A DNA stretch of 64,000 bases from Mycolicibacterium xanthum (GCF_019710635.1 NZ_JAIFZS010000003.1:1-64000); one strand, 5' to 3'; positions 19,289-30,962 are shown, numbered from the stretch's first letter. Notes: generated by a model not told the origin, from the sequence alone. Made by a program: numbers and translations.

Positions 19289-20083
19289 TCATCGGTAAGC
19301 GGTCAGCCGGGCGACGATCGCCACGCGCCCGTCGGCGCCCACGGCCCGCGTCTCGGCCACCCCGCTGCTGCGGCCGGTGTGCAGTGGGGTGGCGGCGTAG
19401 TGCGCCTCGCCGCCGCCGTGGAAGGGGCGCAGGAAGTTCACCCGCAGCGACGCAGTTCGCAACGGTGCCCCCGGTTCGGCCCGGTTCACTTCGGCCGAAC
19501 CGACGAGCTCGAGCCCCATCGACGACACCCCGCCGTGCACCACACCGATCCCGTTGTTCAGCACCGGATCGACATCCTGCATCAACACCGTTGCCGTCCC
19601 GCCGGCTTCGCCGACGTGAACGGACATCAGATCGGAAAGAGACGTGCCGGGAAGGGATCCGGTGGGCCCGTCCGGCCGGGCGGTGAGGCCGGCGGGCGCG
19701 GTGATGTAGAAGGACCGCACGGTCGCGGTCGCGATCACCTCGGTGCCCACGCTGAGCTCGCACACCCCGAGCCCCTTGTGGCCCAGTGGGCGCGACACCC
19801 CGACGACCGGGGTGTCCCGGGCGGAAGCGATCGCGGCCAGGGCGTCGCGGCCGATCTCCAGCGACAGTTCGCTGGAGACCGTCCATTCGCCGGGGGCGCG
19901 CCGGCGGTGGTTGATCAGCCCGCCGACGTGGTCGACCAGCATCGCCAGCGGGGCGATCGTCGGAGCGCCGGTGATCGGGTTGGCCATCCCGCCGGCGGGG
20001 ATGCTCGCGACGCACCGCTCGTCGCCCTCCTCGGACGTCTCGATCCCGAAGCGGCCGAGTGGGGTGTTCAGCGGATAGGGCAT
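19289..20083 (-). CDS. Tandem hotdog-fold thioesterase (PaaI/acyl-CoA thioesterase-like)
   Basis: A 264-residue protein made of two hotdog halves. The first half holds GGMANPITGAPTIAPLAMLVDHVGGL and WTVSSELSLEIGRD. The second holds NNGIGVVHGGVSSMGLELVGSAE (about 165-188) and TASLRVNFLRPFHGGGEAHYAATPLHTGRSSGVAETR, the classic HGG...R/NFLRP pattern of PaaI-type thioesterases. It probably hydrolyses an acyl-CoA; the chain length is unknown. The start at ATG 20083 avoids a long Pro/Arg-rich extension with no conservation signs. It converges with dps (3 bp between stops). Confidence 0.85.
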   Translation of the reverse strand: MPYPLNTPLGRFGIETSEEGDERCVASIPAGGMANPITGAPTIAPLAMLVDHVGGLINHRRRAPGEWTVSSELSLEIGRDALAAIASARDTPVVGVSRPLGHKGLGVCELSVGTEVIATATVRSFYITAPAGLTARPDGPTGSLPGTSLSDLMSVHVGEAGGTATVLMQDVDPVLNNGIGVVHGGVSSMGLELVGSAEVNRAEPGAPLRTASLRVNFLRPFHGGGEAHYAATPLHTGRSSGVAETRAVGADGRVAIVARLTAYR

Positions 20084-20596
20084 CCCTGCAGCCTGACAGG
20101 CCTCCGGTGGCGGCGCAGGCCGGGGCGGGTTTGCCCGTAACCGGGCGGGGTGCGGGTGGACGCCATTGCATTTCTCTAAGAATCCGGCCACTCTGTGTGC
20201 AAATCGCATAGCTTTCGTCGTCGCAGCGCAAGGCTTAGACAAGTCCGATTCAGCAAACATCGAGACGACCCGGGCCGCCGGTCCGGATCCGCTGCTGCCA
20301 CTCGAGCTCGGTCGCGTCCGTCGTCAAATGACCACCGCGGCAACGTTATTCACCCGTGATCCGGCGTCTGCGCGCTGAGGGGCGTGTCACACCTGGCGAA
20401 TATGCTTAGGTTGTCCTAAGTTGGCATGTCAGGGGCCCTTTGTCATATCGTTTTCAGCACTTGTGGCGATTGGGAAAAGGGCCGCCGTTCAATGCTGCAC
20501 GAAGGCACCCCCGTCGCCGGACCGGCTAACGCTCTAGTCGACGGTTGCCGTCAGCAACGCGCCGTGTCGGCGTGTGCATGAAAAGGGTAGGTGGGA
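20084..20596. promoter_or_regulatory. 513-bp gene-free region upstream of gltB
   Basis: No credible gene. It contains divergent promoters for the thioesterase and gltB. The clearest element is the dyad CTTAGG-TTGT-CCTAAG at 20405-20420, whose left part (TTAGGTT) and right part (CCTAA) resemble an IdeR/DtxR box (about 13 of 19 consensus positions). The AT content rises at 20435-20480 (TTTGTCATATCGTTTTCAGC), a likely gltB promoter zone. I could not pick out -35/-10 boxes with confidence, and no clear GlnR box was seen. Confidence 0.45.
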
Positions 20597-23500
20597 ATGG
20601 CGCCCAGCAGCAGGAGTGCGCAGGGGCTCTACAACCCCGCGTTCGAGCACGACGCGTGTGGTGTGGCGATGGTGGCCGATATTCACGGTCGCCGCAGCCG
20701 CGACATCGTCGAGAAGGCCATCACGGCCCTGCTGAATCTCGAGCACCGCGGGGCGCAGGGCGCCGAACCGAACACCGGCGATGGTGCCGGCATCCTGCTT
20801 CAGGTGCCCGATGAATTCCTGCGGGCCGTCGTCGACTTCGAACTTCCCGAGCCGGGCAGCTACGCCACCGGCATCGCCTTCCTGCCGCAGTCGTCCAAGG
20901 ACGCCGCCGCGGCGTGTGAGTCGGTCGAGAAGATCGCCGAGGCCGAGGGACTGCAGGTGCTCGGCTGGCGTGACGTGCCCACCGACGATTCCTCGCTGGG
21001 CGCGCTGGCCCGCGACGCCATGCCGACGTTCCGCCAGGTCTTCATCGCCGGCGCGGAGGGCATGGAACTCGAGCGCCGCGCCTACGTGGTCCGCAAGCGC
21101 GCCGAACACGAACTCGGCACCAAGGGCCCGGGCCAGGATGGTCCGGGGCGTGAGACCGTCTACTTCCCAAGCCTTTCCGGGCAGACATTCGTCTATAAGG
21201 GCATGCTCACGACCCCCCAGCTGAAGGCCTTCTACCTGGATCTGCAGGATGACCGGCTCACCAGCGCGCTGGGCATCGTGCATTCCCGGTTCTCCACCAA
21301 CACGTTCCCGTCGTGGCCGCTGGCGCACCCGTTCCGGCGGGTGGCGCACAACGGCGAGATCAACACCGTCACCGGCAACGAGAACTGGATGCGGGCGCGT
21401 GAGGCGCTGATCAGGACCGACGTATTCGGTGGCGGCGCGGCGAGCCGCGGAGACGGTGCGAGCCAGGATCTCGACAAGATCGTGCCGGTCTGCACGCCCG
21501 GGGCGTCGGACACCGCGCGGTTCGACGAGGTGCTCGAGCTGCTGCACCTGGGCGGTCGCAGCCTTCCGCATGCCGTGCTGATGATGATCCCGGAGGCGTG
21601 GGAGCGTCACGAGTCGATGGATCCCGCCCAGCGGGCGTTCTACAAGTACCACGCATCGCTGATGGAGCCCTGGGACGGCCCGGCGTCGGTGTGCTTCACC
21701 GACGGCACCGTGATCGGCGCGGTGTTGGACCGCAACGGCCTGCGGCCCTCCCGGATCTGGGTGACCGACGACGGTCTGGTCGTGATGGCGTCCGAGGCCG
21801 GTGTGCTCGATCTCGACCCGGGCAAGGTCGTCAAGAAGATGCGTCTGCAGCCGGGCCGGATGTTTCTTGTCGACACCGCGCAGGGCCGCATCGTCGAGGA
21901 CGAGGAGATCAAGGACGAGCTGGCCGCCGAAAAGCCCTATGGGGAGTGGCTCGAGGCCGGGTTGTTCGATCTGGACGAACTGCCACCGGGTGACTACGTG
22001 CGCATGCCGCACCACCGCGTGGTGCTACGCCAGCAGATGTTCGGATTCACCTACGAGGAGCTGAACCTGCTGGTGGCGCCCATGGCGCGCACCGGCGTCG
22101 AGGCGCTCGGATCGATGGGCACCGATACCCCGATCGCCGTGCTGTCGGCACGGGCACGGATGCTGTACGACTACTTCCAGCAGATGTTCGCCCAGGTGAC
22201 CAACCCGCCGTTGGACGCCATCCGCGAAGAGGTCGTCACCAGTCTGCAGGGCACGGTCGGTCCCGAGGGCGACCTGCTGAACCCGGATGCCGACTCGTGT
22301 CGCCAGATCGTGCTGCCCCAGCCGATCCTGCGCAACGCCGATCTGTCCAAGCTCATCTGCGTCGACCCCGACCACGAGATCCGCGGCCACAAGCACGGCA
22401 TGCGGGCCGCGGTCATCCGCTGCCTGTACCCGGTGAACCGCGGCGGCCGGGGCCTCAAGGAGGCACTCGACAACATCCGCGCCAAGGTTTCCGCGGCGAT
22501 CCGCGACGGGGCCCGCATCATCGTGCTCTCCGACCGCGAGTCCAACGAGCAGATGGCCCCGATCCCGTCGTTGCTTGCGGTGTCGGCGGTGCACCATCAC
22601 CTGGTCCGCGACCGCACCCGTACCAAGGTCGGGCTGGTCGTGGAGTCCGGCGACGCCCGCGAGGTGCACCACATGGCGTGCCTGGTCGGATTCGGCGCCG
22701 CGGCGGTCAACCCGTACATGGCGTTCGAGTCGATCGAGGACATGGTCGACCGTGGCGTGATCACGGGCATCACCAGCGACCAGGCCAAGGCCAACTACGT
22801 CAAGGCAGCGGGCAAGGGCGTGCTCAAGGTGATGTCGAAGATGGGCATCTCCACGCTGGCGTCCTACACCGGCGCCCAGCTCTTCCAGGCGATCGGGGTC
22901 AGCCAACAGGTCCTCGACGAGTACTTCACCGGGCAGACCTGCGCGGTCGGGGGCATCGACCTCGATGACATCGCCGGCGATGTCGCGACCCGGCACGCCC
23001 TGGCCTACCTGGACCGGCCGGACGAGTGGGCCCACCGCGAACTGGAGGTCGGCGGTGAATACCAGTGGCGCCGCGCCGGGGAGGGTGCGGAGTATCACCT
23101 GTTCAACCCCGATACCGTCTTCAAGCTTCAGCACGCGACACGTACCGGGCAGTACGACATCTTCAAGGAATACACCCGACTGGTCGACGACCAGAGCGAG
23201 CGGTTGGCCTCGCTGCGCGGTCTGCTGAACTTCCGTGACGGGGTGCGGCCGGCGGTGCCGCTCGAGGAGGTCGAGCCCGCGAGCGAGATCGTCAAGCGTT
23301 TCTCCACCGGCGCCATGAGCTATGGCTCCATCTCCGCCGAGGCCCACGAGACGCTGGCGATCGCGATGAACCGGCTGGGTGGCCGGTCGAACTCGGGTGA
23401 GGGTGGCGAGTCCGTCGACCGCTTCGATCGGGACGAGAACGGTGACTGGCGGCGCAGCGCGATCAAGCAGGTCGCATCCGCCCGATTTGGTGTCACCAGT

Positions 23501-25225
23501 CACTACCTGACCAACTGCAGCGACATCCAGATCAAGATGGCCCAGGGTGCCAAGCCCGGTGAGGGCGGCCAGCTGCCGGGTAACAAGGTGTATCCGTGGG
23601 TGGCCGAGGTCCGCCACTCGACACCAGGCGTCGGCCTGATCTCGCCGCCGCCGCACCACGACATCTACTCGATCGAGGACCTCAAGCAGCTGATCCACGA
23701 TCTGAAGAACGCCAACCCCGCCGCGAGGATCCACGTGAAGCTGGTGTCGGAGAACGGCGTCGGGACCGTCGCGGCCGGGGTCTCCAAAGCCCATGCCGAC
23801 GTGGTGCTGATCTCCGGCCATGACGGTGGCACCGGCGCCACGCCGCTGACGTCGCAGAAACATGCCGGTGCACCGTGGGAGCTGGGTCTGGCCGAGACCC
23901 AGCAGACGTTGCTGCTCAACGGACTCCGTGACCGCATCGTCGTGCAGGTTGACGGCCAGCTCAAGACCGGACGCGATGTCGTGATCGCGGCCCTGCTCGG
24001 TGCCGAGGAGTTCGGATTCGCGACTGCGCCGCTGGTGGTATCGGGCTGCGTCATGATGCGCGTGTGCCACCTCGACACCTGCCCGGTGGGTGTGGCGACC
24101 CAAAACCCGGTCTTGCGGCAGCGGTTCACCGGGAAGCCGGAATTCGTGGAGAACTTCTTCTTGTTCATCGCCGAGGAAGTCCGGGAATTGATGGCGCAGT
24201 TGGGGTTCCGCACCCTCAACGAGATGGTCGGGCAGGTTGGTGTGTTGGACACCACGCAGGCCGCCGAGTACTGGAAGGCCCATAAGCTGGACCTGGCGCC
24301 GGTGTTGCACGAGCCCGAATCCGCCTTCATGAACCAGGACCTGTACTGCAGCTCACGGCAGGACCATGGTCTGGACAAGGCACTCGACCAGCAGCTGATC
24401 GTGCAGAGCCGGGAGGCCATCGATAACGGCACGCCGGTGCGCTTCTCGACCAAGATTGCCAACGTCAACCGCACCGTGGGCACCATGTTGGGCCATGAGG
24501 TGACCAAAGCCTATGGCGGCCAGGGACTTCCGGACGGCACGATCGACATCACCTTCGATGGTTCGGCCGGAAACAGCTTCGGTGCGTTCGTGCCCAAGGG
24601 GATCACGCTGCGGGTGTACGGCGATGCCAACGACTACCTCGGTAAAGGCCTGTCGGGTGGACGCATCGTGGTGCGCCCGCCGGACGGAGCGCCGGAAGAG
24701 TATGTGGCCGAGGACAACATCATCGCCGGCAACGTCGCGCTGTTCGGTGCCACCGCCGGGCAGTTGTTCCTGCGCGGGCAGGTCGGCGAGCGGTTCGCAG
24801 TGCGCAACTCCGGCGCGCATGCCGTCGTCGAGGGCGTCGGTGACCACGGCTGTGAGTACATGACCGGTGGCCGCGTCGTGATCCTCGGCCCTACCGGACG
24901 GAACTTCGCGGCGGGCATGTCCGGCGGCATCACCTTCGTCTATGACCCCGCCGACGCGCTGGCCGCGAACCTCAATGCCGAGATGGTCGAACTCGAAGAG
25001 TTGGGTTCCGACGACGGCGAGTATGTCCGAGACATGATCCAGGCTCACGTTGATGCCACCGATTCCATGGTGGGACAACGGATCCTGGCTGACTGGAAGC
25101 ATGAGATGACAAACTTCAAGATGGTGATGCCACGCGACTACAAGAGGGTGTTGCAGGCGATCGCCGAGGCGGAACGCACCGGCGAGAACGTCGACGAGGC
25201 GATCATGGCGGCCGCCGGTGCCTGA
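20597..25225 (+). CDS. gltB: Glutamate synthase large subunit
   Basis: The 1542-residue alpha subunit of NADPH-GOGAT transfers the glutamine amide to 2-oxoglutarate to give two glutamates. The N-terminal Ntn amidotransferase domain has its catalytic Cys at about residue 21 ([11 protein letters not shown]), to be exposed by propeptide removal. [22 protein letters not shown] and the 300-410 region complete it. A linking domain precedes the FMN-binding synthase domain ([44 protein letters not shown]). The [15 protein letters not shown] motif supplies the 3Fe-4S cysteines. The C-terminal beta-helix starts near [18 protein letters not shown] 20597 with AAAAGGG upstream; the GTG at 20591 is an alternative. 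gltD overlaps its end by 8 bp. Confidence 0.98.
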   Translation: MAPSSRSAQGLYNPAFEHDACGVAMVADIHGRRSRDIVEKAITALLNLEHRGAQGAEPNTGDGAGILLQVPDEFLRAVVDFELPEPGSYATGIAFLPQSSKDAAAACESVEKIAEAEGLQVLGWRDVPTDDSSLGALARDAMPTFRQVFIAGAEGMELERRAYVVRKRAEHELGTKGPGQDGPGRETVYFPSLSGQTFVYKGMLTTPQLKAFYLDLQDDRLTSALGIVHSRFSTNTFPSWPLAHPFRRVAHNGEINTVTGNENWMRAREALIRTDVFGGGAASRGDGASQDLDKIVPVCTPGASDTARFDEVLELLHLGGRSLPHAVLMMIPEAWERHESMDPAQRAFYKYHASLMEPWDGPASVCFTDGTVIGAVLDRNGLRPSRIWVTDDGLVVMASEAGVLDLDPGKVVKKMRLQPGRMFLVDTAQGRIVEDEEIKDELAAEKPYGEWLEAGLFDLDELPPGDYVRMPHHRVVLRQQMFGFTYEELNLLVAPMARTGVEALGSMGTDTPIAVLSARARMLYDYFQQMFAQVTNPPLDAIREEVVTSLQGTVGPEGDLLNPDADSCRQIVLPQPILRNADLSKLICVDPDHEIRGHKHGMRAAVIRCLYPVNRGGRGLKEALDNIRAKVSAAIRDGARIIVLSDRESNEQMAPIPSLLAVSAVHHHLVRDRTRTKVGLVVESGDAREVHHMACLVGFGAAAVNPYMAFESIEDMVDRGVITGITSDQAKANYVKAAGKGVLKVMSKMGISTLASYTGAQLFQAIGVSQQVLDEYFTGQTCAVGGIDLDDIAGDVATRHALAYLDRPDEWAHRELEVGGEYQWRRAGEGAEYHLFNPDTVFKLQHATRTGQYDIFKEYTRLVDDQSERLASLRGLLNFRDGVRPAVPLEEVEPASEIVKRFSTGAMSYGSISAEAHETLAIAMNRLGGRSNSGEGGESVDRFDRDENGDWRRSAIKQVASARFGVTSHYLTNCSDIQIKMAQGAKPGEGGQLPGNKVYPWVAEVRHSTPGVGLISPPPHHDIYSIEDLKQLIHDLKNANPAARIHVKLVSENGVGTVAAGVSKAHADVVLISGHDGGTGATPLTSQKHAGAPWELGLAETQQTLLLNGLRDRIVVQVDGQLKTGRDVVIAALLGAEEFGFATAPLVVSGCVMMRVCHLDTCPVGVATQNPVLRQRFTGKPEFVENFFLFIAEEVRELMAQLGFRTLNEMVGQVGVLDTTQAAEYWKAHKLDLAPVLHEPESAFMNQDLYCSSRQDHGLDKALDQQLIVQSREAIDNGTPVRFSTKIANVNRTVGTMLGHEVTKAYGGQGLPDGTIDITFDGSAGNSFGAFVPKGITLRVYGDANDYLGKGLSGGRIVVRPPDGAPEEYVAEDNIIAGNVALFGATAGQLFLRGQVGERFAVRNSGAHAVVEGVGDHGCEYMTGGRVVILGPTGRNFAAGMSGGITFVYDPADALAANLNAEMVELEELGSDDGEYVRDMIQAHVDATDSMVGQRILADWKHEMTNFKMVMPRDYKRVLQAIAEAERTGENVDEAIMAAAGA

Positions 25226-26684
25226 TCCCCGCGGTTTCCTGAAGATCACCCATCGCGAGACGCCGCACCGTCGACCGGTCGACCTGCGGCTGCGTGACTG
25301 GAACGAGGTCTACGAGGACTTCTCCAAGGACGTGCTCACCGAGCAGGCGTCGCGGTGCATGGATTGTGGTATCCCGTTCTGCCACAACGGATGTCCTTTG
25401 GGCAATCTGATCCCGGAGTGGAACGACCTGGTGCGCACTGGACGTTGGAACGACGCGATCGAGCGGTTGCACGCGACCAACAACTTCCCGGAGTTCACCG
25501 GGCGGCTGTGCCCGGCGCCGTGCGAGGGCTCATGTGTGCTGGGCATCAACCAGGACCCGGTGACCATCAAGCAGGTCGAGGTCGAGATCATCGACAACGC
25601 GTTCGCCGAGGGCTGGGTTGTTCCGCTTCCACCGGACCGGCTGACCGGCAAGAGCGTCGCGGTGGTCGGTTCGGGCCCCGCGGGTCTGGCCGCCGCCCAG
25701 CAGCTGACCCGGGCCGGCCACGCCGTGACGGTGTTCGAGCGCGACGACCGCATCGGCGGGCTGCTGCGCTACGGCATCCCCGAGTTCAAGATGGAGAAGC
25801 GCCACGTCGACCGGCGCCTCGAGCAGATGCGCGCCGAGGGTACCGAATTCCGTACCGGGGTGAACGTGGGCGTCGACGTCACCGCCGCGCAGTTGCGATC
25901 CCAGTTCGACGCGGTGGTGCTCGCCGGTGGGGCCACCGAGCGGCGCGACCTGCCGATCCCCGGGCGCGAGCTGGACGGCATCCACCAGGCCATGGAGTAC
26001 CTGCCGTGGGCCAACCGGGTGCAGCTGGGCGACCCGGTGACCGACGCGGACGGACAGCCGCCGATCACCGCCAAGGGCAAGAACGTCATCATCATCGGTG
26101 GCGGCGACACGGGTGCGGACTGCCTGGGCACCGCGCACCGCCAGGGCGCGGCCAGCGTGCACCAGTTCGAGATCATGCCCCGTCCTCCGGCCGACCGCAG
26201 CCCATCCACGCCGTGGCCGACCTACCCGTTGATGTTCCGCGTCACCTCCGCGCACGAGGAGGGTGGCGAGCGGGTCTATTCGGTCAACACCGAGCAGTTC
26301 GTCGGCGAGAACGGTCGGGTGACCGGTCTGCGGGCCCACGAGGTGGCGATGAAGGCCGGCAAGTTCGAGAAGGTGGAGGGCACCGGCTTCGAGCTGGACG
26401 CCGATCTGGTGCTGCTGGCGATGGGCTTCACCGGCCCGGAGCGTCCGGGGCTGCTGACCGACCTCGGGGTGGAGATCAACGAGCGGGGCAACGTCGCGCG
26501 CGACGCGAAGTTCGCGACGTCGGTGCCGGGCGTGTACGTGGCCGGTGACATGGGCCGGGGGCAGTCGCTGATCGTGTGGGCGATCGCGGAGGGCCGCGCG
26601 GCGGCCGCCGCGGTGGACCGGCACCTGATGGGGCGCACCGCGCTACCGGCACCGATCAAGCCAACGGCCGTCCCGCAGCGGTAG
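25218..26684 (+). CDS. gltD: Glutamate synthase small subunit
   Basis: The 488-residue beta subunit of GOGAT oxidises NADPH and passes electrons through FAD and two 4Fe-4S clusters to GltB. The N-terminal Cys clusters are [18 protein letters not shown] (about residues 47-64) and [14 protein letters not shown] (about 97-110). The FAD motif is [17 protein letters not shown] (about 150-166) and the NADPH motif is [15 protein letters not shown] (about 293-307). [21 protein letters not shown] closes the FAD site. GTG 25218 overlaps gltB (8 bp), giving a coupled gltBD operon. Confidence 0.98.
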   Translation: MPDPRGFLKITHRETPHRRPVDLRLRDWNEVYEDFSKDVLTEQASRCMDCGIPFCHNGCPLGNLIPEWNDLVRTGRWNDAIERLHATNNFPEFTGRLCPAPCEGSCVLGINQDPVTIKQVEVEIIDNAFAEGWVVPLPPDRLTGKSVAVVGSGPAGLAAAQQLTRAGHAVTVFERDDRIGGLLRYGIPEFKMEKRHVDRRLEQMRAEGTEFRTGVNVGVDVTAAQLRSQFDAVVLAGGATERRDLPIPGRELDGIHQAMEYLPWANRVQLGDPVTDADGQPPITAKGKNVIIIGGGDTGADCLGTAHRQGAASVHQFEIMPRPPADRSPSTPWPTYPLMFRVTSAHEEGGERVYSVNTEQFVGENGRVTGLRAHEVAMKAGKFEKVEGTGFELDADLVLLAMGFTGPERPGLLTDLGVEINERGNVARDAKFATSVPGVYVAGDMGRGQSLIVWAIAEGRAAAAAVDRHLMGRTALPAPIKPTAVPQR

Positions 26685-26816
26685 AGCGGTTCGCCGAGAC
26701 CGAGCGTGCGCTCATGGCGGCGGAGCCGGCGGCCACACGAGAGTGCACCGAGGGTCATCCCGCGCGAGAAATCACGACCGTCCTTGCACGTTCGGCGTCG
26801 GCGACGGCCAACGTTT

Positions 26817-26848
26817 GTCACATCTGTCACTCTGGTCACTTCAGTCAC
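26817..26848. repeat. Four GTCAC boxes at exact 9-bp spacing next to a TATAAA box
   Basis: GTCAC occurs at 26817, 26826, 26835 and 26844, separated by ATCT, TCTG and TTCA, followed directly by TATAAA (26849-26854). A direct-repeat array with this regularity beside a -10-like box looks like a multi-site operator. Spacing and motif do not match the GlnR, PhoP, CRP or DnaA boxes I know. Confidence 0.6.
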
Positions 26849-26911
26849 TATAAAAACATAAGCAACATTCATCGGCGTGCCTCCGGTGGTTTGCCAGCGG
26901 GTCGGTATCTA

Positions 26912-26940
26912 ATGACTTGGTGAGGGTGCTGCGGTAAAGT
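26912..26940 (+). promoter_or_regulatory. Possible promoter of the small ORF
   Basis: ATGACT (26912-26917) and TAAAGT (26935-26940) are 17 bp apart. The small ORF starts 42 bp after the -10-like box and has its own AGGAG site, so this pair is its likely promoter. The match to TTGACA is 4 of 6. Confidence 0.4.
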
Positions 26941-26982
26941 GGCTCCCCGGATCAGCTATTGCGCACCGCAGGAGTGATCACC

Positions 26983-27123
26983 GTGTACCACAACCCGATT
27001 GCCCGGTCCCGGGTGGGTCGAATGGCCTGGTCATTGTTCCGACATCCCCTGAAGAGCCGTGAGTTCCCCGCCAAGGCGGAGCGACTCGTCACCGCTGACG
27101 AACTCCTTCGATTCGGCTACTAG
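26983..27123 (+). CDS. Small basic protein, 46 residues (uncharacterised)
   Basis: The GTG at 26983 has AGGAG at 26970-26974, 8 nt upstream, an ideal spacing. An earlier in-frame GTG at 26974 overlaps that site and is rejected. The product begins MYHNPIARSRVGRMAWSLFR and ends AERLVTADELLRFGY. It is Arg/Lys-rich, with one amphipathic stretch (MAWSLFRHPLKSREF) and no obvious membrane helix. Position between gltD and the PHP gene corresponds to that of the small gene Rv3857c in M. tuberculosis, but I cannot confirm homology. Codon use (GCC, CGG, GTC rich third positions) fits a real gene. Confidence 0.6.
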   Translation: MYHNPIARSRVGRMAWSLFRHPLKSREFPAKAERLVTADELLRFGY

Positions 27124-27202
27124 CGAACCCGCCGTCCGCCGGTTACCCGCGCGGGACGGGCAGTGATCGGATGTTTGCCTAGCCGTTATCGCTCCGTGAC
27201 CG

Positions 27203-28063
27203 TCAGCGGACTTTGCTGTCAAGCAGTCCCGACGCCCGGATCCGGTCGGCAAGTGGCTCGAGCACCGCCGGATCGTAGGGCGGCGGAAGGTACACGATCG
27301 CCAGGTCCAGTCCCTCGGCACCGAGCGCGGCGGCCTGCTCGATCACCGCGTCGTAGTCGTGGTCCGGGCTGAGCCGGATGTGCGACGACAGCGTGATCTC
27401 CGCGGGGTCGCGACCGATGTCGGCGCAGTGTGCGGCGAGCACATCGCGCTTACGGGCGAACTCCTCGGGTGTACCGCCGACGAAGTTCCAGTGGTCGGCG
27501 TACCGGGCGGTGATCCGCAACGTGCGCTTCTCGCCGCTGCCGCCGATGCAGATCGGCGGATGCGGGCGTTGCGGCCCCTTGGGTTCGTTGCGTGCGTCGG
27601 TCAGCTGATAGAACGTGCCGTCGAACGTCGTCGTCTCCTGTGACAGCAGCCCGATCAGAACCTGGCAGGCCTCCTCGAAGCGGTCGAAACGCTCCCTGAT
27701 GGTGCCGAGTTCGATGCCGTAGGCGCCGGACTCCTCCTCGTTCCAGCCCGCACCGATACCCAGTTCGAGGCGCCCGCCGGAGACGATGTCGAGCGCTGAT
27801 GCCATGTTGGCCAGCACCGCCGGGTGGCGGTGGTGGATACCGGTGACGAGCACGCCGACCCGCAGCCGCGTGGTGGCCTGGGCCAGTGCGGTCAGGGTGA
27901 TCCAGCCCTCCAGGCACGGACCGGTCGGGTCGGAGAAGATCGGGTAGAAGTGGTCGAAGGTCCAGCCCGACTCGAAGACCTCGATGTCGTCGGCGGCTCG
28001 CCAGACCGTGAGCATGTCGGACCAGGTGGTGTTCTGCGGTGACGTCTTGAACGCGAATCTCAC
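27203..28063 (-). CDS. LLM-class F420-dependent oxidoreductase
   Basis: A 286-residue luciferase-like TIM-barrel enzyme, in mycobacteria normally F420-dependent. MRFAFKTSPQNTTW-type start, ADDIEVFESGWTFDHF, TTRLRVGVLVTGIHHRHPAVLANMA (substrate/cofactor face), GRLELGIGAGWNEEESGAYGIELG and PPICIGGSGEKRTLRITARYADHWN are all family hallmarks. The GTG start at 28063 has TAGAGT 7 nt upstream and no spaced Shine-Dalgarno, so the transcript is probably leaderless. It diverges from the TIGR03086 gene. The substrate is unknown. Confidence 0.88.
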   Translation of the reverse strand: MRFAFKTSPQNTTWSDMLTVWRAADDIEVFESGWTFDHFYPIFSDPTGPCLEGWITLTALAQATTRLRVGVLVTGIHHRHPAVLANMASALDIVSGGRLELGIGAGWNEEESGAYGIELGTIRERFDRFEEACQVLIGLLSQETTTFDGTFYQLTDARNEPKGPQRPHPPICIGGSGEKRTLRITARYADHWNFVGGTPEEFARKRDVLAAHCADIGRDPAEITLSSHIRLSPDHDYDAVIEQAAALGAEGLDLAIVYLPPPYDPAVLEPLADRIRASGLLDSKVR

Positions 28064-28125
28064 CTCCCCGACTCTAGAACGCGGGTGATCGATGAGTTCA
28101 CCGCTGCGCGCGGGTCGGTATCGAC

Positions 28126-28692
28126 ATGATCGACATGACCACCGCCTGTGCACGCACCGCCGAGCTTCTGGCCGCGGTCGGCGACGACCAACTGTCGCGT
28201 CCGACGCCGTGCCGCGAGATGGATGCCGCCGCGCTCGTGACCCACCTCGGCGGGTTGGCGTCGGCGTTCACCGCCGCGGCGCGCAAGGAGTTCGGCGAGC
28301 TGACGGATACGCCGCCGGTCCCCGGCGCATCCCTGGATGACGATTGGCGAAGCGACTACCCGCGCCGGCTGGTCGGGCTGGCCGCCGCCTGGCTGGATTC
28401 GGCAGCCTGGGAGAGGATGACGCGTGCGGGTGGCATCGACTTCCCCGCGGAGGTCGGTGGACTGATCGCACTGACGGAGGTCGTCGTCCACGGCTGGGAC
28501 CTGGCCCGCGCCGTGGGATTGCCCTACCGGGTGGACGAGGATCTGCTCGGGCTGATCCTGCCGCACGTCGCGGCGTTCGCCGAGAACCCGGTCGAGGGCC
28601 TGTTCGACGCCCCCGTTGTGGTCCCGGGCGACGCGCCGCTGCTGGATCGGGTGGTGGCGATGACCGGCCGGGAGCCGGGCTGGCCGGCGTAG
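28126..28692 (+). CDS. TIGR03086-type metal-binding protein (DinB/maleylpyruvate-isomerase-like)
   Basis: A 188-residue four-helix-bundle protein. CREMDAAALVTHLGGLASAFTAAA carries one metal-binding His (about residue 40) and VVVHGWDLARAVGLPY the second His-x-x-D pattern (about 125), as in the actinobacterial TIGR03086 and mycothiol-dependent isomerase families. It has an N-terminal RPTPCREMD start typical of the group. A mycothiol S-transferase-like role is possible but not shown. A second ATG at 28135 could be the start. It lies 13 bp before the PHP gene and is probably cotranscribed with it. Confidence 0.8.
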   Translation: MIDMTTACARTAELLAAVGDDQLSRPTPCREMDAAALVTHLGGLASAFTAAARKEFGELTDTPPVPGASLDDDWRSDYPRRLVGLAAAWLDSAAWERMTRAGGIDFPAEVGGLIALTEVVVHGWDLARAVGLPYRVDEDLLGLILPHVAAFAENPVEGLFDAPVVVPGDAPLLDRVVAMTGREPGWPA

Positions 28693-28705
28693 GCACACTG
28701 GACCC

Positions 28706-29710
<1,005 letters not shown>

Positions 29711-29723
29711 CGAGTCGCAGCGC

Positions 29724-30938
29724 TCAGTCCGGGAGCAGCGGGGTCTCCAGGCCGGGGCCGCGGCCGATGAGCACCCCGCGGGTCAATGCCGAGTTGCCGA
29801 AGCGGCCCCGGACTGCGTCGACGGCCGTATCGATGTCGTTTCGGTCCACCGACAGCGGCGGTATCCCGAAGGGCAACTCCAGCTGCTGGGCGCCGTCGCG
29901 GTCGATGTTGCACACCGCGAACCCGATCAGGGTCAGCCCACGCTCGGCGATCAGCGGGCCGGCCGCGTCGACCAGGGTGCGCGCACTCGCCAGGATCTCC
30001 GCGTTGGACGCGGTGGCGCGCGGCATGGTGTGTGAGCGGGTGGCCCGGCCGAAGTCGTCGAATCGCAGACGGAGTACGACGGTGCGACCGGACCGGCCGG
30101 CGGTGCGCATCCGCCGAGTGATCCGGTCGACGAGGTTGACGACGACCGCGTCGACCTCGGAGGGCGACATGTCGTTGCCGGCCCGGCCCAGCGCGCGCTG
30201 CGCCCCGACCGAGCGGCGCCGGTGGCCGGTGACGACCCGGCGCCGGTCGATGTTGCGCGAGAGCCTGTAGAGCTGGCGGCCCATGGCTCCGCCCACCAGC
30301 GAGCCCAGCGTCGTCTCGTTGAGCCCGGCGATGTCGGCGACCGTCTCGATGCCGTGCGCGCGCAGCCGCTCGGCGGTCTTGGCGCCGACCCCCCACAGCC
30401 GGTGCACCGGCAGCGGGTGCAGAAACGCCAGCTCGCGGTCCGGCGGCACCAGGAGCAGCCCGTCGGGTTTGGCCTCCTGGCTGGCAACCTTGGCGAGGAA
30501 CTTGGTCCGGGCGATGCCGACGGTGATCGGCAGCCCGACCCGCTCGCGGACCTGTTCGCGTAACCGGGCGCCGATCTGTACGGGCGTTCCCGACACCCGG
30601 TACAGCCCGGAGACGTCGAGGAACGCCTCATCCACCGACAGCGGCTCGACGATCGGGGTGGTGTCGTGGAAGACGTCGAACACCGCTGCGCTGGCATGCG
30701 AGTACGCGCTCATCCGGGGCGGCACGACGACGGCGTGCGGACACAGTGTCCGGGCCTGCCGCCCGCCCATCGCGGTGCGCACCCCATAGGCCCGGGCCTC
30801 GTAGCTGGCGGCCAGTACCACCCCGCCGCCCACGATCACCGGGCGCCCGCGCAGCGACGGATCGTCGCGCTGCTCCACCGACGCGTAGAACGAGTCGAGG
30901 TCCGCGTGGAGAATGGCAGCCACGTCGGACACGAACAT
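29724..30938 (-). CDS. Y-family DNA polymerase IV, DinB3-like
   Basis: A 404-residue translesion polymerase. Catalytic palm residues are in ILHADLDSFYASVEQ (Asp about residues 12 and 14) and SVDEAFLDVSG (Asp/Glu about 107-108). The steric-gate region is DLDSFYASVE. The little finger carries GRTVVLRLRFDDFGRATRS. The C-terminus has QQLELPF, a beta-clamp-binding motif. Location beside ethR corresponds to the third M. smegmatis DinB (DinB3), which the tubercle bacillus lacks, by my recollection. It lies 24 bp downstream of ethR in the same direction and might be cotranscribed. Confidence 0.92.
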   Translation of the reverse strand: MFVSDVAAILHADLDSFYASVEQRDDPSLRGRPVIVGGGVVLAASYEARAYGVRTAMGGRQARTLCPHAVVVPPRMSAYSHASAAVFDVFHDTTPIVEPLSVDEAFLDVSGLYRVSGTPVQIGARLREQVRERVGLPITVGIARTKFLAKVASQEAKPDGLLLVPPDRELAFLHPLPVHRLWGVGAKTAERLRAHGIETVADIAGLNETTLGSLVGGAMGRQLYRLSRNIDRRRVVTGHRRRSVGAQRALGRAGNDMSPSEVDAVVVNLVDRITRRMRTAGRSGRTVVLRLRFDDFGRATRSHTMPRATASNAEILASARTLVDAAGPLIAERGLTLIGFAVCNIDRDGAQQLELPFGIPPLSVDRNDIDTAVDAVRGRFGNSALTRGVLIGRGPGLETPLLPD

Positions 30939-30962
30939 ATGTTCGCATCGGATGCCGACAGG

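Larger units (their letters stand above)
26685..26982. other. 298-bp intergenic region after gltD
   Basis: No gene before the small ORF at 26983. The first 110 bp show no terminator hairpin I can defend. The region contains four phased GTCAC repeats (26817-26848), an adjacent TATAAA box and a possible promoter at 26912-26940; each is described separately. Confidence 0.5.
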
